Source of the DNA: Alphaproteobacteria bacterium
GTDB taxonomy: Bacteria; Pseudomonadota; Alphaproteobacteria; Micavibrionales; Micavibrionaceae
Length of the DNA: 64,000 nucleotides
Direction of reading: 5' to 3'
Assembly (NCBI GenBank): GCA_020848095.1
Contig: JADLAT010000005.1
Location: 1 to 64,000 of the forward strand
The notes under the pieces are model-generated. The model was not told the DNA's origin, made no database searches, and was given only the letters and a program-made list of their open reading frames with translations. Positions 56,593 to 64,000 of this stretch are shown here, piece after piece; within the stretch, counting starts at the first letter, position 1; every line of letters starts with the position of its first letter. Position numbers and translations under genes: made by a program.

Positions 56593-57054
56593 ACACCTAC
56601 AATAGACCCTCGGACAAATCCTGATCTGATCCGGATGGTGAACCAGAAACAGGCATGTCTATCCGGTCACGATCTGGTTCTGGCGGCCGTGCAGAAAGTG
56701 ATCGTCGATCACGAGAGCATCACCGTACAGATCAATGTTTCGGCGCTGTCAGCCTTTATAACCGAACAACTGAAAATCAGCATGCCGCAAGCGGCAGATG
56801 AAACCCGCGAGATCAAAATCCCCTACATCACCCGTCGGGCGCACAGAGGATCGATCATCATCGAGAAGGACAAGAATCGTGGAGAGAGAGATTATCTTGA
56901 TCTTCCACCAAGTGATCTCCGTAATCTTGTTCGTGGGCTGATCTGGCGGGATGAGCACTTCGGTGGCATGACTCTGCGCGATATTGCAAAACGGGAAGAA
57001 TTTTCAGAGGGATATGTGGGGCAGTGTATCTTTAATAGTCTGAATGCTTTATAA
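56593..57054 (+). pseudogene. C-terminal remnant of a large serine recombinase
   Basis: The frame opens after a TAA at 56590 and codes for up to 153 residues, 139 from ATG 56635. It resembles only the C-terminal end of alphaproteobacterial large serine recombinases: a VIVDHESITVQINVSALS-type segment, then KIPYITRRAHRG, and near the end GLIWRDEHFGGMTLRDIAKR and EEFSEGYVGQCIFNS, a helix-turn-helix-like close typical of this family. The catalytic resolvase and zinc/coiled-coil domains are absent and no ribosome site is obvious, so it is probably a degraded fragment. A short stand-alone gene is possible but less likely. Confidence 0.6.
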
Positions 57055-57104
57055 TTTCTTGCAATCTCAACAAATTTGAGGCTTTTCTATTAAAGTTTTT
57101 TCTT

Positions 57105-58325
57105 ATGCTTTCAATTCTTTATCCTGAAATCATGTTCCATCTCCAAGGCTTTGATTACGGCTTAATGCCCATCTATTTGCCAAAAGAAGATAGATTCATC
57201 TTGGTGATAAAAGCCCCTAAAGAAAGTATTTTAACCGCAAAAATTAATAATGAGTTCAAGATTTACCTAATCAAAAACCCTTTGAGCCCCAGCTCTTATT
57301 TGGGTTTGGTTGTTGCATTTTTTGATGATCATGATGAACCGCTAACTATTACGACACCGTTGTTCTCAGGTGATGGCATGCTGACAGACGTCACGCGTTT
57401 GTTTTCTCAAGAAAATTTTGATGCCTATTTCTATGATGAAAACAACTACGAGCTTTTAGGTACACAGGTTTATAATGAAGAATTTGGTAGGTTTTCTAAA
57501 GAAATCAGTGCCGCTACCTTTCCAGAGTTTCAGCGTTCAGAAGTTTTAAGCACATGGCAAAATATGGGTCAAAGCTTCTCTTTGAGGACAGAAGAGGACG
57601 ATATCAACGCTTATAAAATAAAACTGAATGATAGGCTTTATCCTGATGATGTGATGATCATAGATATTAGGGACAATTTTCACGGCTTTAATGACCAGAA
57701 AAAAAATCTGGCTGTGGCAAGTTTAGAACGCGATGGTGACCCAGGCTCTATGCAAGAAAAAGATATTGCACGGCTTTTGAGAAAAGTTTTCTATGGAAAA
57801 AATATCTATCTAAATCCTTATCAAGCAGACACAAAGAAAGAACTCTCTGATATCCTGATTGTCACTGACAGTATAATGTTCTTTGTACAAGCTAAAGATA
57901 GCCCCAACACCGAGGATATGCTTCGCCGCTCTATTGATAGAAAGCGCAAAACTATTCGAGGGCATATCAAAAAGGCAACAGACCAAATGCGTGGCACCTT
58001 AACCTATGCCCGTGATCACGGTGGAGTAACAATCTTATTAGATGGCAAGCCCGTAACTATTCAACTCGGGGACAGGAGAATTGCAGGACTTGTAATGGTT
58101 AAAGAACTTTTTGATGATGATTATCCTGAATGTAGCGCGCCTGTGTTAAGTCTGGTAAGAGAGTTGGAATTTCCAATTAACTTATTAGATTACCCACAAC
58201 TGCATGTGCTTACACAAAACCTTACAACACCAGCTCATTTTATAAATGGATTATATGATGCCCTTGATATGGCGCTGGAACATGAACAATTTCCTAAGTC
58301 GGTATGGAGTGGCTCGCCACACTGA
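57105..58325 (+). CDS. Putative PD-(D/E)xK nuclease-like protein (406 aa)
   Basis: I find no named family, but the C-terminal half carries a plausible restriction-endonuclease-like core: Glu218 in a helix (MQEKDIARLLRKVFYG), Asp249 (ELSDILIVTD) and Gln262-x-Lys264 (FFVQAKD), i.e. E...D...QxK. The N-terminal 200 residues (MLSILYPEIMFHLQGF ...) are mixed alpha/beta and of unknown role. ATG 57105 follows 50 bases after the recombinase fragment. The stop overlaps the first base of repeat copy B. A DNA-cutting role in defence is inference from motif and location. Confidence 0.6.
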   Translation: MLSILYPEIMFHLQGFDYGLMPIYLPKEDRFILVIKAPKESILTAKINNEFKIYLIKNPLSPSSYLGLVVAFFDDHDEPLTITTPLFSGDGMLTDVTRLFSQENFDAYFYDENNYELLGTQVYNEEFGRFSKEISAATFPEFQRSEVLSTWQNMGQSFSLRTEEDDINAYKIKLNDRLYPDDVMIIDIRDNFHGFNDQKKNLAVASLERDGDPGSMQEKDIARLLRKVFYGKNIYLNPYQADTKKELSDILIVTDSIMFFVQAKDSPNTEDMLRRSIDRKRKTIRGHIKKATDQMRGTLTYARDHGGVTILLDGKPVTIQLGDRRIAGLVMVKELFDDDYPECSAPVLSLVRELEFPINLLDYPQLHVLTQNLTTPAHFINGLYDALDMALEHEQFPKSVWSGSPH

Positions 58326-58448
58326 AAATTTCACAACTGAGAGAAACGGGTATTCCGGCCCAGAAATCGGCATTCTCAGGAGTGTGGCGGCAAGGCGCAC
58401 ACGCCAGAACCCCTCGGATTGCGGGCCTCACAGGCCTATTTCTCTCTG
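58325..58448 (+). repeat. 124-bp direct repeat, copy B
   Basis: This is the second copy of the repeat at 56402-56525, in the same orientation. Together they bracket the recombinase fragment and the nuclease-like gene as a 1.8-kb cassette. Its first base is the last base of the nuclease stop codon. Confidence 0.85.
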
Positions 58449-58451
58449 AGT

Positions 58452-58565
58452 ATGGCGAATATCTATGAAAATGGCTGTGCTTCTACATACATGGTCCATG
58501 ACCTCGGCAGTGGTGTGATAAGTGTCCATATGACAAACGAAGTTCAACTCACCGAAATACCCTGA
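58452..58565 (+). CDS. Possible short gene (37 aa)
   Basis: ATG 58452 opens a 37-residue frame (MANIYENGCASTYMVHDLGS and so on) ending within the terminator stem at 58565. There is no strong ribosome site, and the residues resemble no family I know. It lies between repeat B and the hairpin; it may be a leftover of a larger mobile-element gene rather than a functional peptide. Confidence 0.25.
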   Translation: MANIYENGCASTYMVHDLGSGVISVHMTNEVQLTEIP

Positions 58566-58590
58566 AAACGGCGATTTTCAGGGTATTTTT
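58556..58590 (+). terminator. Strong hairpin terminator
   Basis: A 13-base-pair perfect stem AATACCCTGAAAA (58556-58568) with TTTTCAGGGTATT (58575-58587) and a six-base loop is followed by TTTTT. It should stop transcription of the nuclease-like gene. Confidence 0.85.
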
Positions 58591-58677
58591 GCCATTTTAC
58601 AGACTTTTCACGGGTTCCGTACCCGGAAAACCGGCGGCATATCAGTGCGTTGGCGGAAAAACTCCCTGCACGGCCAG

Positions 58678-58740
58678 CAGGGTAATTTTTCCGCCTTTCA
58701 GCGAAATTTTTCGGGCTTTCAGGGAAAGTGGAAGGATTTT
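58678..58740 (+). repeat. 21-bp tandem repeat, three copies
   Basis: Three 21-base units in phase lie at 58678-58698, 58699-58719 and 58720-58740, each starting CAGSG and carrying AAATTTTT or a variant; a partial fourth begins at 58741. Copies 1 and 2 differ at only a few positions and copy 3 is more diverged. They precede the HEPN-motif gene. In one frame they would read as seven-residue QGNF-like units. I associate such repeats with alphaproteobacterial recombinase-rich loci, but from memory only. Confidence 0.7.
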
Positions 58741-58807
58741 CAGCTTGAAGGCTTTGCCCTATCTTATCTCCCGGTTAATTACATTCCTGACTATCCGGGA
58801 GGAACCT

Positions 58808-59794
58808 GTGTTTTCTTGTCAGTTTTTTGAAGGATTAAAAAGGATACTTGATCAAATCCCGCTCGCAGAACGCTCAAGGTATACCTTTGAGTATGACCGT
58901 GTTGAAGGAGAAGTTCTGAAGTGCGTTGAAGGCAGCTACAAACAGGCGACAGAACGTCTTTTAAATCTGTTCTATTACATAGAATGGGCACAAACCCTGT
59001 CAAACAACCAGCAGATCCGACCGGATTTACCCCGTCAATCCCCGGATCGGATGGGGATTTTATTTCATGACATTGAAGAAATGACTCCAGAGGAAACGGG
59101 GATACTCAATTCCAGATTTTCGGACTGGGTTATGAGCATGGCTGTACGGGAACTCAGCGAATTCCTGCTTTTCTACCTTATGAACCTTTATGATATTTGT
59201 GCAATTATTCGATATTCAGACAAGCCCATAAAACCAGAACACATCATCGATGAGCTTCAGAAGTCAAAAAAATTCAGAAACAACGGTATGAAGGATCGCC
59301 TGAAGGTTCTTAAAGACTCGTTTGGCTTCAATCTTACCCACCACCAGCAAATCCTCAGCCTTCATGAAGCGCGAAATGTCTTTTCCCACTATGACGGAGT
59401 GGTACAGGATCATTTTTGCAATGAAAAAAGCGAGATGCAGATTATCTGGCCTGTCAACAAAGTACAGATGCGGCTGCCGGGGCGAGAGAGACTGGTTCCC
59501 TATCATAAAGTTTCCAAGCCATTTGAAGGGGGTGGCGAGCTTGTCATTACCTGGCTCGATAAAGCTGATGTCCGTGTTTATAAAGCCGGCGAAAAGATCA
59601 AACTGACATACGATGACCTGAACAACCTGATCTTCTTTTACCTGTATGTTTTTAACGAGCTTCAAACAGCACTGATTGAACATGTGGAAGCACAGGATGT
59701 AAAAACAAGGCCCTTTGAAGAGTATGTGCTAAAGCCGCAGGTCGTTGGAATGGTCGTTGATGGTGATCCAATAAATTTGAATTTCAAGTCATAG
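58808..59794 (+). CDS. HEPN-motif protein, candidate toxin/defence RNase (328 aa)
   Basis: I start at GTG 58808 because GGGAGGA is five bases upstream; the upstream frame (from 58589) runs through a terminator and the tandem repeat and is not credible. The product is a 328-residue, helix-rich protein without a signal peptide. A candidate HEPN signature lies in LHEARNVFSHYDG with Arg189-Asn190-x3-His194 (RNxxxH), the metal-free RNase motif of HEPN toxins and defence proteins. The gene ends overlapping the stop of the convergent STAND gene (TCATAG, six bases shared). HEPN proteins often serve as nucleases in defence systems; function here is inference. Confidence 0.6.
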   Translation: MFSCQFFEGLKRILDQIPLAERSRYTFEYDRVEGEVLKCVEGSYKQATERLLNLFYYIEWAQTLSNNQQIRPDLPRQSPDRMGILFHDIEEMTPEETGILNSRFSDWVMSMAVRELSEFLLFYLMNLYDICAIIRYSDKPIKPEHIIDELQKSKKFRNNGMKDRLKVLKDSFGFNLTHHQQILSLHEARNVFSHYDGVVQDHFCNEKSEMQIIWPVNKVQMRLPGRERLVPYHKVSKPFEGGGELVITWLDKADVRVYKAGEKIKLTYDDLNNLIFFYLYVFNELQTALIEHVEAQDVKTRPFEEYVLKPQVVGMVVDGDPINLNFKS

Positions 59795-62700
59795 GTACGT
59801 TTTGGTATAACCAAATACCGCATAACGAGGATCGGGCAAGCTATCGTCAGGAACATGTGGCCAAGAAAATGAATAGTTTCTTTCTCCCCAAATGACCCAG
59901 ATTAAGGACATCTGGTTCTTTTCCATGAAATTGTCCAAGAGGTCTTTTTTTAGATAATACATAGAATGCCTATCCTTATACCCCTTTCCTTTGTGAGAGA
60001 CGTAATGGTTAGCCTTTTTCCCGCACTTGGTATACAAATCAAACGACTGGGGCTGCCCAATTAGCTCCATATCGGTAGTTAATTTCTTGGTTAAAGAAGA
60101 GGCACCCCCAACTTCGCCATCAGTAACGTCCTGCCTAAGGCTACAAACGGGCATAATGTCTTTAAAGGTTTTATATTTTCTTTCTACTTCTTCATATTCT
60201 TCCATTTCATCATGGGTAATAATTGAAATGGTTTGTTCATTTCTAACGATTTCAACTTTCGGCCTATGGCGGGTAACCACATTCTCTCCGATAACGAAAG
60301 ACAAGTCACAGGTGCTAGTCTCAGGGAAGGCAGAGCTCCAAGGAACTTCGGCAAAGAAAGTCTGCGAAAAATCCAGTTTATCAGGAAGCCATCCCCCACT
60401 CATATCCTGCTTGCTCAGAAAATCCAGAATTTCATCTTTTTCTTTTGTAGGAACAAGGAAGCTACGAACAAACAGGAAGGTCTCCCTTTTTAAGTCCTTA
60501 TTTTCTTGATTAACGTATCCATCCAGCGCGACCCATGGCCCTTCTTCCGCGCCTACATTCTGTAGCTGTAAATATGGCTCAATATCGGGAAGATCGCCGT
60601 CTTTTATCCAATCTGGGGTAGTCGTCTTATCATCTCCCAAAAAATTTGTTTCTATAAGCGTGTGTCTGGGCATCGGCTCAGAAAAACTGGGGTCTATATT
60701 CTGCGTATCAGCTCTCCACCAATCATACTCATCCAAGACGCCTCTATCCTTGAGAAGGCCATACATCTCGTAGTAGGCGATCCAGGAATATTTCTTTCCA
60801 TAGCGATCAGTCTTTAGTTTCTCGTTTGATCTGCGCTCATACCCCTGCCAGTTTTGTATAGACTCCTCTACCTTTTCAAACTTTTCGTGTGACCATCCAA
60901 GCTGCTCTACTCGCCACTGTAATTGCGCACGTACCTTTTGATATTCCTTATGGTCATAGTCATAGTTACCGCGCCCAGGAACCAATCCACCAATTGTATA
61001 ATTCTCAAAATCCATCAGGAATGGAGATTGCTTTCTTAGGCTGATTCTTTTGTCCATAGCCTTATCTTTCCACTTCTTAGGCAATAGTTCATTGAGCTTA
61101 CGGTGAAGCTTTCTGCCTAAAATGGACTTGGAAGCTTTGCCAATGCGGTTCGATATGCCTGCATCGTCTTCTAAATACCTTTCGCCCCAATTTGGAGCTT
61201 TGTCCGCAGAAAACGGAGGTAATGTTCTTTTTATATCGCTATCAGAAAAGAAGTTGGGGTTGTGATACTGAGCTAGTTCTATAATCCTTGATGCAAAGTC
61301 ACGCATAAGGTGGTGTGTAGTATAATGCTTGGCACCATCCTTAAACATTGCCTCAAAGATATTCCCTGCAAACTTCAATAAGATACCGCTAGTAAATAAG
61401 GGATTATTAGGAAGCTGAGCACTCAGAGACATCCCTACACCATAACTTGCCGCCAACATACGCTCCGGGACATAAGGATCATTAATCTCAAGGGACTTGA
61501 TTGTTTCATTAAATAGAAACTCTGGATCACCCCGCCCATACCAGTACAACGCTTTTGTTGCGGCGTTACGGAGTGGGTGGTCTGTGCTAGTTAGCAACCA
61601 CTTAATAGCCTTTGCTCTTAGACGATCCGAATCAGAACGATAAGTTGGATCATCTTTCCATTTGGCTTCAAGTGAAGATAGTTCAGGAATAAGCCGTTTT
61701 TTATCTCTGCCTTGCTCATTGCGCACCCATTCTGTCCAACTGAGGTCTCTTTCGCCCGCCGACATATTCCACAAAACAGAATCTAAGAAATCAGCATTTA
61801 GGGGGTGTTTTAGAGCTCCTTTTGTAAGCCAGAGTCTTGAAAAAATGGTACGTACTTTTTCGGATTTGTCGCTTATCAGAGAAGCCAACTCGCTTACAGT
61901 TTCATCGTCTAAGTGCTCCGCATTTAATTCTGACGCATGAAGTAAGGCTCTCTGTTTGTATGGCTCTGGTACGTTCTTCCATAGTTGTTCGCCGTACATT
62001 CTGCTAGGCACAAGCGCAACCAATGACTTAAATATATCGTAAGCAAGAGAATGGCTGCTTTCTCCACCAAATGCAGACATTACAGAGGGAGTATTGAACC
62101 ATTCAAAGCTTCTATCCTGCGCGTATTTTTTCAGCAATGAATCAGCGATAATGTGTCCACCTAAAGCATCATAAACAGGCGTAATAACGTATTTCCCCGG
62201 TTCTTGGGCAGGGTTCCTGAATATGATGCCTTCTTGAGCAAATAAATTTACGAGTTTTACATCCCAATCTTTAGTGCTGTCACCAACTACACCTTGATAA
62301 GTTTCATCGCAGATTTCTCTATCTCCACCTTCCCACAAACTAACCCCAAGCTTATAGATAGAGGTTTTTAGCTCCTGTGAGTTGTACGGCAAGTTTTTCA
62401 TATTTGAAATTCGAGTGCACAAATTTTCGATGTATTTATCAAACAAATGAGCCAAAGAAGCCGGGAAGTAATTTATTTCAACGGCTTGCTCACGCTTAGG
62501 ATTTGTAACGTCACAAAAAATTCTTAGGTTGAGCGGATGGCCCAAGAAACCTTTCGGTATTTCTAAGCCACTTTCGCAGTGAATATTGTAGTATTGAAAA
62601 TATTTTCCAATTGCATCGTATAAATCTTCACCAAAGCCTTCACATTCAAACTGCCAAATATCATCGGGAAGTGACTGTACTGCAAAAGACTCTCTTGTGT

Positions 62701-64000
62701 CTGTTTCATCATAGCGAGACCAGTAAGGTCTTTTATGCTCTCCCGTCCGTAGAGTGCATATAACCAGAACATTAGGATAGTTCTTGACTGTAGTTTGAAT
62801 ATAAGAGAGGACATCTTTCCATTCTTTAGGGTTTTCCGCTTCATTTAATCCATCAATAACTAAAGGTAAAATGCATCCCGCCCTTTTTGCTGCTGCGTCA
62901 AGAGATGCAAGCATCTTCTCCATACTATCCAATGGTGTTCCATTGACTAAAAACTGGCGAGCTAAATCGTGCTGATTCTGTCCCCGGTGAAAGTTTCGTC
63001 CATGTAATAAAATGCCCGCAGGTCTATTTTCTTGCGCAGAACTTAACTCTGCCGCCATGTGTGTTTTTCCTCCCCCCGCATCAGCAAGAACGGCGACCAT
63101 ACCAACATCTAAGTATTCTTCCACCTCATCAAACAGACTTTGCGCGATACGCATGTCATCAAGTGCATTAGTTACCTCTAATGCTATGGCTATATTCTGC
63201 TTTCGTAGCAACCTCGGAAAAGAGACCACATCTGAATCAATTAACGACTTTCGGTTTGAAAGCCATTGCTGAATTATATCTATATCGCCTTCTGATAATA
63301 TCTCATGAAATTGAAGGAGCATTTCAGAGAATGCTGAACAGGCTTTAACAAATGGCGTTTGAAGACTGGTAAGCTTCGGGTCTGTACTTTTCCAAGCCTC
63401 AATAGTAGAGGCCGCTGAGGATAGCCCTTGACCCAGCGCAACCATATCCTGCCAGTAATTAGGCTCCCCCAACATACGCCTTATTGTTCTTTCGACATCT
63501 GTTTCTTGGTGAACAGGGTTGATCCATCTATCTTTTATTGGGGCTATAGATTCATCATGTCTGGCCTTTAAATCATCTGGAGTAATAACCAGCTCTCCAA
63601 AATATGTGCCTCTTAACAGCAGAGCTGGGCCTGCCAGATTGTTCTCTATTTCCTCATCGGCCCATAGGTGAAGAGAATAAGGATAACTTGAAGCCAGACC
63701 TTTAAACCATGTCTGGTCTGCTTTGCTCAGCGTATAAGGTGTCCATAGCACCCAATCAGTCAGGTTAGGAAAGTGCTTTACAGTTTTGTCCAGGGAGTCT
63801 GTAATTTGGTTTTTGCTAGCTGCTGTTAAGCTTCCTGCCTTTGTTAAATCAAATTTCTTGCACTGCCACCCATACCAACGAGAAGCACCCCCTAAAGCCG
63901 GACAGTCCTGATTTAAATTGAGATGAAACTCTACGCCGGGCTGGTTTTTTAAAGCGATAAATTGGCCGTACTGCGCCCAGTGTGCACGAGCTACACCACG
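59789..64000 (-). CDS. Avs-like STAND NTPase with N-terminal nuclease-like segment (partial, 5' end outside window)
   Basis: A giant protein; 1403 codons lie inside the window and the frame remains open at the right edge, so GTG 63751 is not the true start. At the edge, residues 24-48 of the visible part read E (GVEFHLNLN) ... WYGWQCKKF, an E...QxK core of a PD-(D/E)xK-like nuclease. A STAND-type P-loop follows: Walker A LADAGGGKTHMA (about residue 308) and Walker B LPLVIDGLNEAE (about residue 380). The last 900 residues are helical repeats and mixed beta parts, fitting the sensor of Avs (antiviral STAND) proteins that recognise phage proteins and then activate nuclease. Subtype cannot be set by eye. 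Base composition is clearly more A+T-rich than the core genes. Confidence 0.75.
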   Translation of the reverse strand, partial: RGVARAHWAQYGQFIALKNQPGVEFHLNLNQDCPALGGASRWYGWQCKKFDLTKAGSLTAASKNQITDSLDKTVKHFPNLTDWVLWTPYTLSKADQTWFKGLASSYPYSLHLWADEEIENNLAGPALLLRGTYFGELVITPDDLKARHDESIAPIKDRWINPVHQETDVERTIRRMLGEPNYWQDMVALGQGLSSAASTIEAWKSTDPKLTSLQTPFVKACSAFSEMLLQFHEILSEGDIDIIQQWLSNRKSLIDSDVVSFPRLLRKQNIAIALEVTNALDDMRIAQSLFDEVEEYLDVGMVAVLADAGGGKTHMAAELSSAQENRPAGILLHGRNFHRGQNQHDLARQFLVNGTPLDSMEKMLASLDAAAKRAGCILPLVIDGLNEAENPKEWKDVLSYIQTTVKNYPNVLVICTLRTGEHKRPYWSRYDETDTRESFAVQSLPDDIWQFECEGFGEDLYDAIGKYFQYYNIHCESGLEIPKGFLGHPLNLRIFCDVTNPKREQAVEINYFPASLAHLFDKYIENLCTRISNMKNLPYNSQELKTSIYKLGVSLWEGGDREICDETYQGVVGDSTKDWDVKLVNLFAQEGIIFRNPAQEPGKYVITPVYDALGGHIIADSLLKKYAQDRSFEWFNTPSVMSAFGGESSHSLAYDIFKSLVALVPSRMYGEQLWKNVPEPYKQRALLHASELNAEHLDDETVSELASLISDKSEKVRTIFSRLWLTKGALKHPLNADFLDSVLWNMSAGERDLSWTEWVRNEQGRDKKRLIPELSSLEAKWKDDPTYRSDSDRLRAKAIKWLLTSTDHPLRNAATKALYWYGRGDPEFLFNETIKSLEINDPYVPERMLAASYGVGMSLSAQLPNNPLFTSGILLKFAGNIFEAMFKDGAKHYTTHHLMRDFASRIIELAQYHNPNFFSDSDIKRTLPPFSADKAPNWGERYLEDDAGISNRIGKASKSILGRKLHRKLNELLPKKWKDKAMDKRISLRKQSPFLMDFENYTIGGLVPGRGNYDYDHKEYQKVRAQLQWRVEQLGWSHEKFEKVEESIQNWQGYERRSNEKLKTDRYGKKYSWIAYYEMYGLLKDRGVLDEYDWWRADTQNIDPSFSEPMPRHTLIETNFLGDDKTTTPDWIKDGDLPDIEPYLQLQNVGAEEGPWVALDGYVNQENKDLKRETFLFVRSFLVPTKEKDEILDFLSKQDMSGGWLPDKLDFSQTFFAEVPWSSAFPETSTCDLSFVIGENVVTRHRPKVEIVRNEQTISIITHDEMEEYEEVERKYKTFKDIMPVCSLRQDVTDGEVGGASSLTKKLTTDMELIGQPQSFDLYTKCGKKANHYVSHKGKGYKDRHSMYYLKKDLLDNFMEKNQMSLIWVIWGERNYSFSWPHVPDDSLPDPRYAVFGYTKTYL

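Noticed and set aside
58589..58807. Extension of the HEPN gene to a TTG start at 58589
   Set aside because: The start would lie in the T run of a strong terminator and run through 21-bp tandem repeats; GTG 58808 has a clear ribosome site.

Overview
The window looks like chromosome from an alphaproteobacterium of moderate G+C. Markers for this are the split three-subunit proton-translocating transhydrogenase (pntAA-pntAB-pntB), a DUF1476 protein (F1-ATPase zeta-type inhibitor), a 41-residue cysteine-free L36, the mreBCD-mrdA-rodA cluster, an aconitase A and an alphaproteobacterial-type 5S rRNA. I cannot place it at order or genus level. Most of the window (1-56.2 kb) is ordinary vertically inherited core with a few accessory insertions. 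The last 8 kb (56.2-64 kb) is a recombination-scarred defence-type island.

Layout. 1-0.83 kb: 3' end of a 23S gene, a tRNA-free spacer, 5S and the rrn terminator. 0.96-5.35 kb (minus): pnt operon with an alpha/beta hydrolase and a small conserved protein behind it. 5.55-12.64 kb (plus): a complete type I secretion system (TolC-like, ABC exporter with degenerate C39 domain, HlyD-like adaptor) followed by a CHASE2 class III nucleotide cyclase; a cyclic-nucleotide-binding EAL phosphodiesterase faces it. 14.0-20.2 kb: rpmJ and the rod-shape operon. 20.2-24.3 kb: pdxS-orf-pdxT, small proteins, zeta inhibitor, purC. 24.4-25.5 kb: a small protein made almost only of RTX repeats. 25.6-34.9 kb: CPA2 antiporter, an orphan pair resembling Tad pilus parts, glycosyltransferase, secreted protein, rluD, a candidate sRNA, YjbH. 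35-39.8 kb: soluble hybrid kinase plus single-domain response regulator, glpD-glpK. 39.9-42.6 kb: a large FecR/adhesin-like protein. 42.7-45.4 kb: acnA. 45.5-49.2 kb: unrecognised genes. 49.4-56.2 kb: SIMPL protein, gamma-glutamylcyclotransferase-like, prmB, murA, dcd, a 46-residue basic protein, tRNA-Thr(GGT), SulP transporter.

The right-hand island starts after the SulP gene. Two 124-bp direct repeats (about 80 % identical, same length, inverted-repeat ends) flank a remnant of a large serine recombinase C-terminus and a 406-residue protein with PD-(D/E)xK nuclease-like motifs. Beyond the second repeat lie a strong hairpin terminator, a 21-bp tandem repeat, a protein with a HEPN RNase motif (RNxxxH), and, convergent with it, a giant STAND NTPase of the Avs (antiviral STAND) type. 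The reading frame of the NTPase stays open to the window edge. That extension carries a nuclease-like E...QCK motif, so the true gene begins outside the window.

How the parts may work together (inference): the type I exporter probably serves the RTX protein and perhaps the FecR/adhesin protein; the neighbouring cyclase and the cyclic-nucleotide-binding EAL enzyme could couple cAMP or cGMP to c-di-GMP and so to surface attachment. The island genes look like phage-defence effectors gathered at a recombinase-associated repeat locus. All function calls come from reading motifs by eye; no database search was possible.
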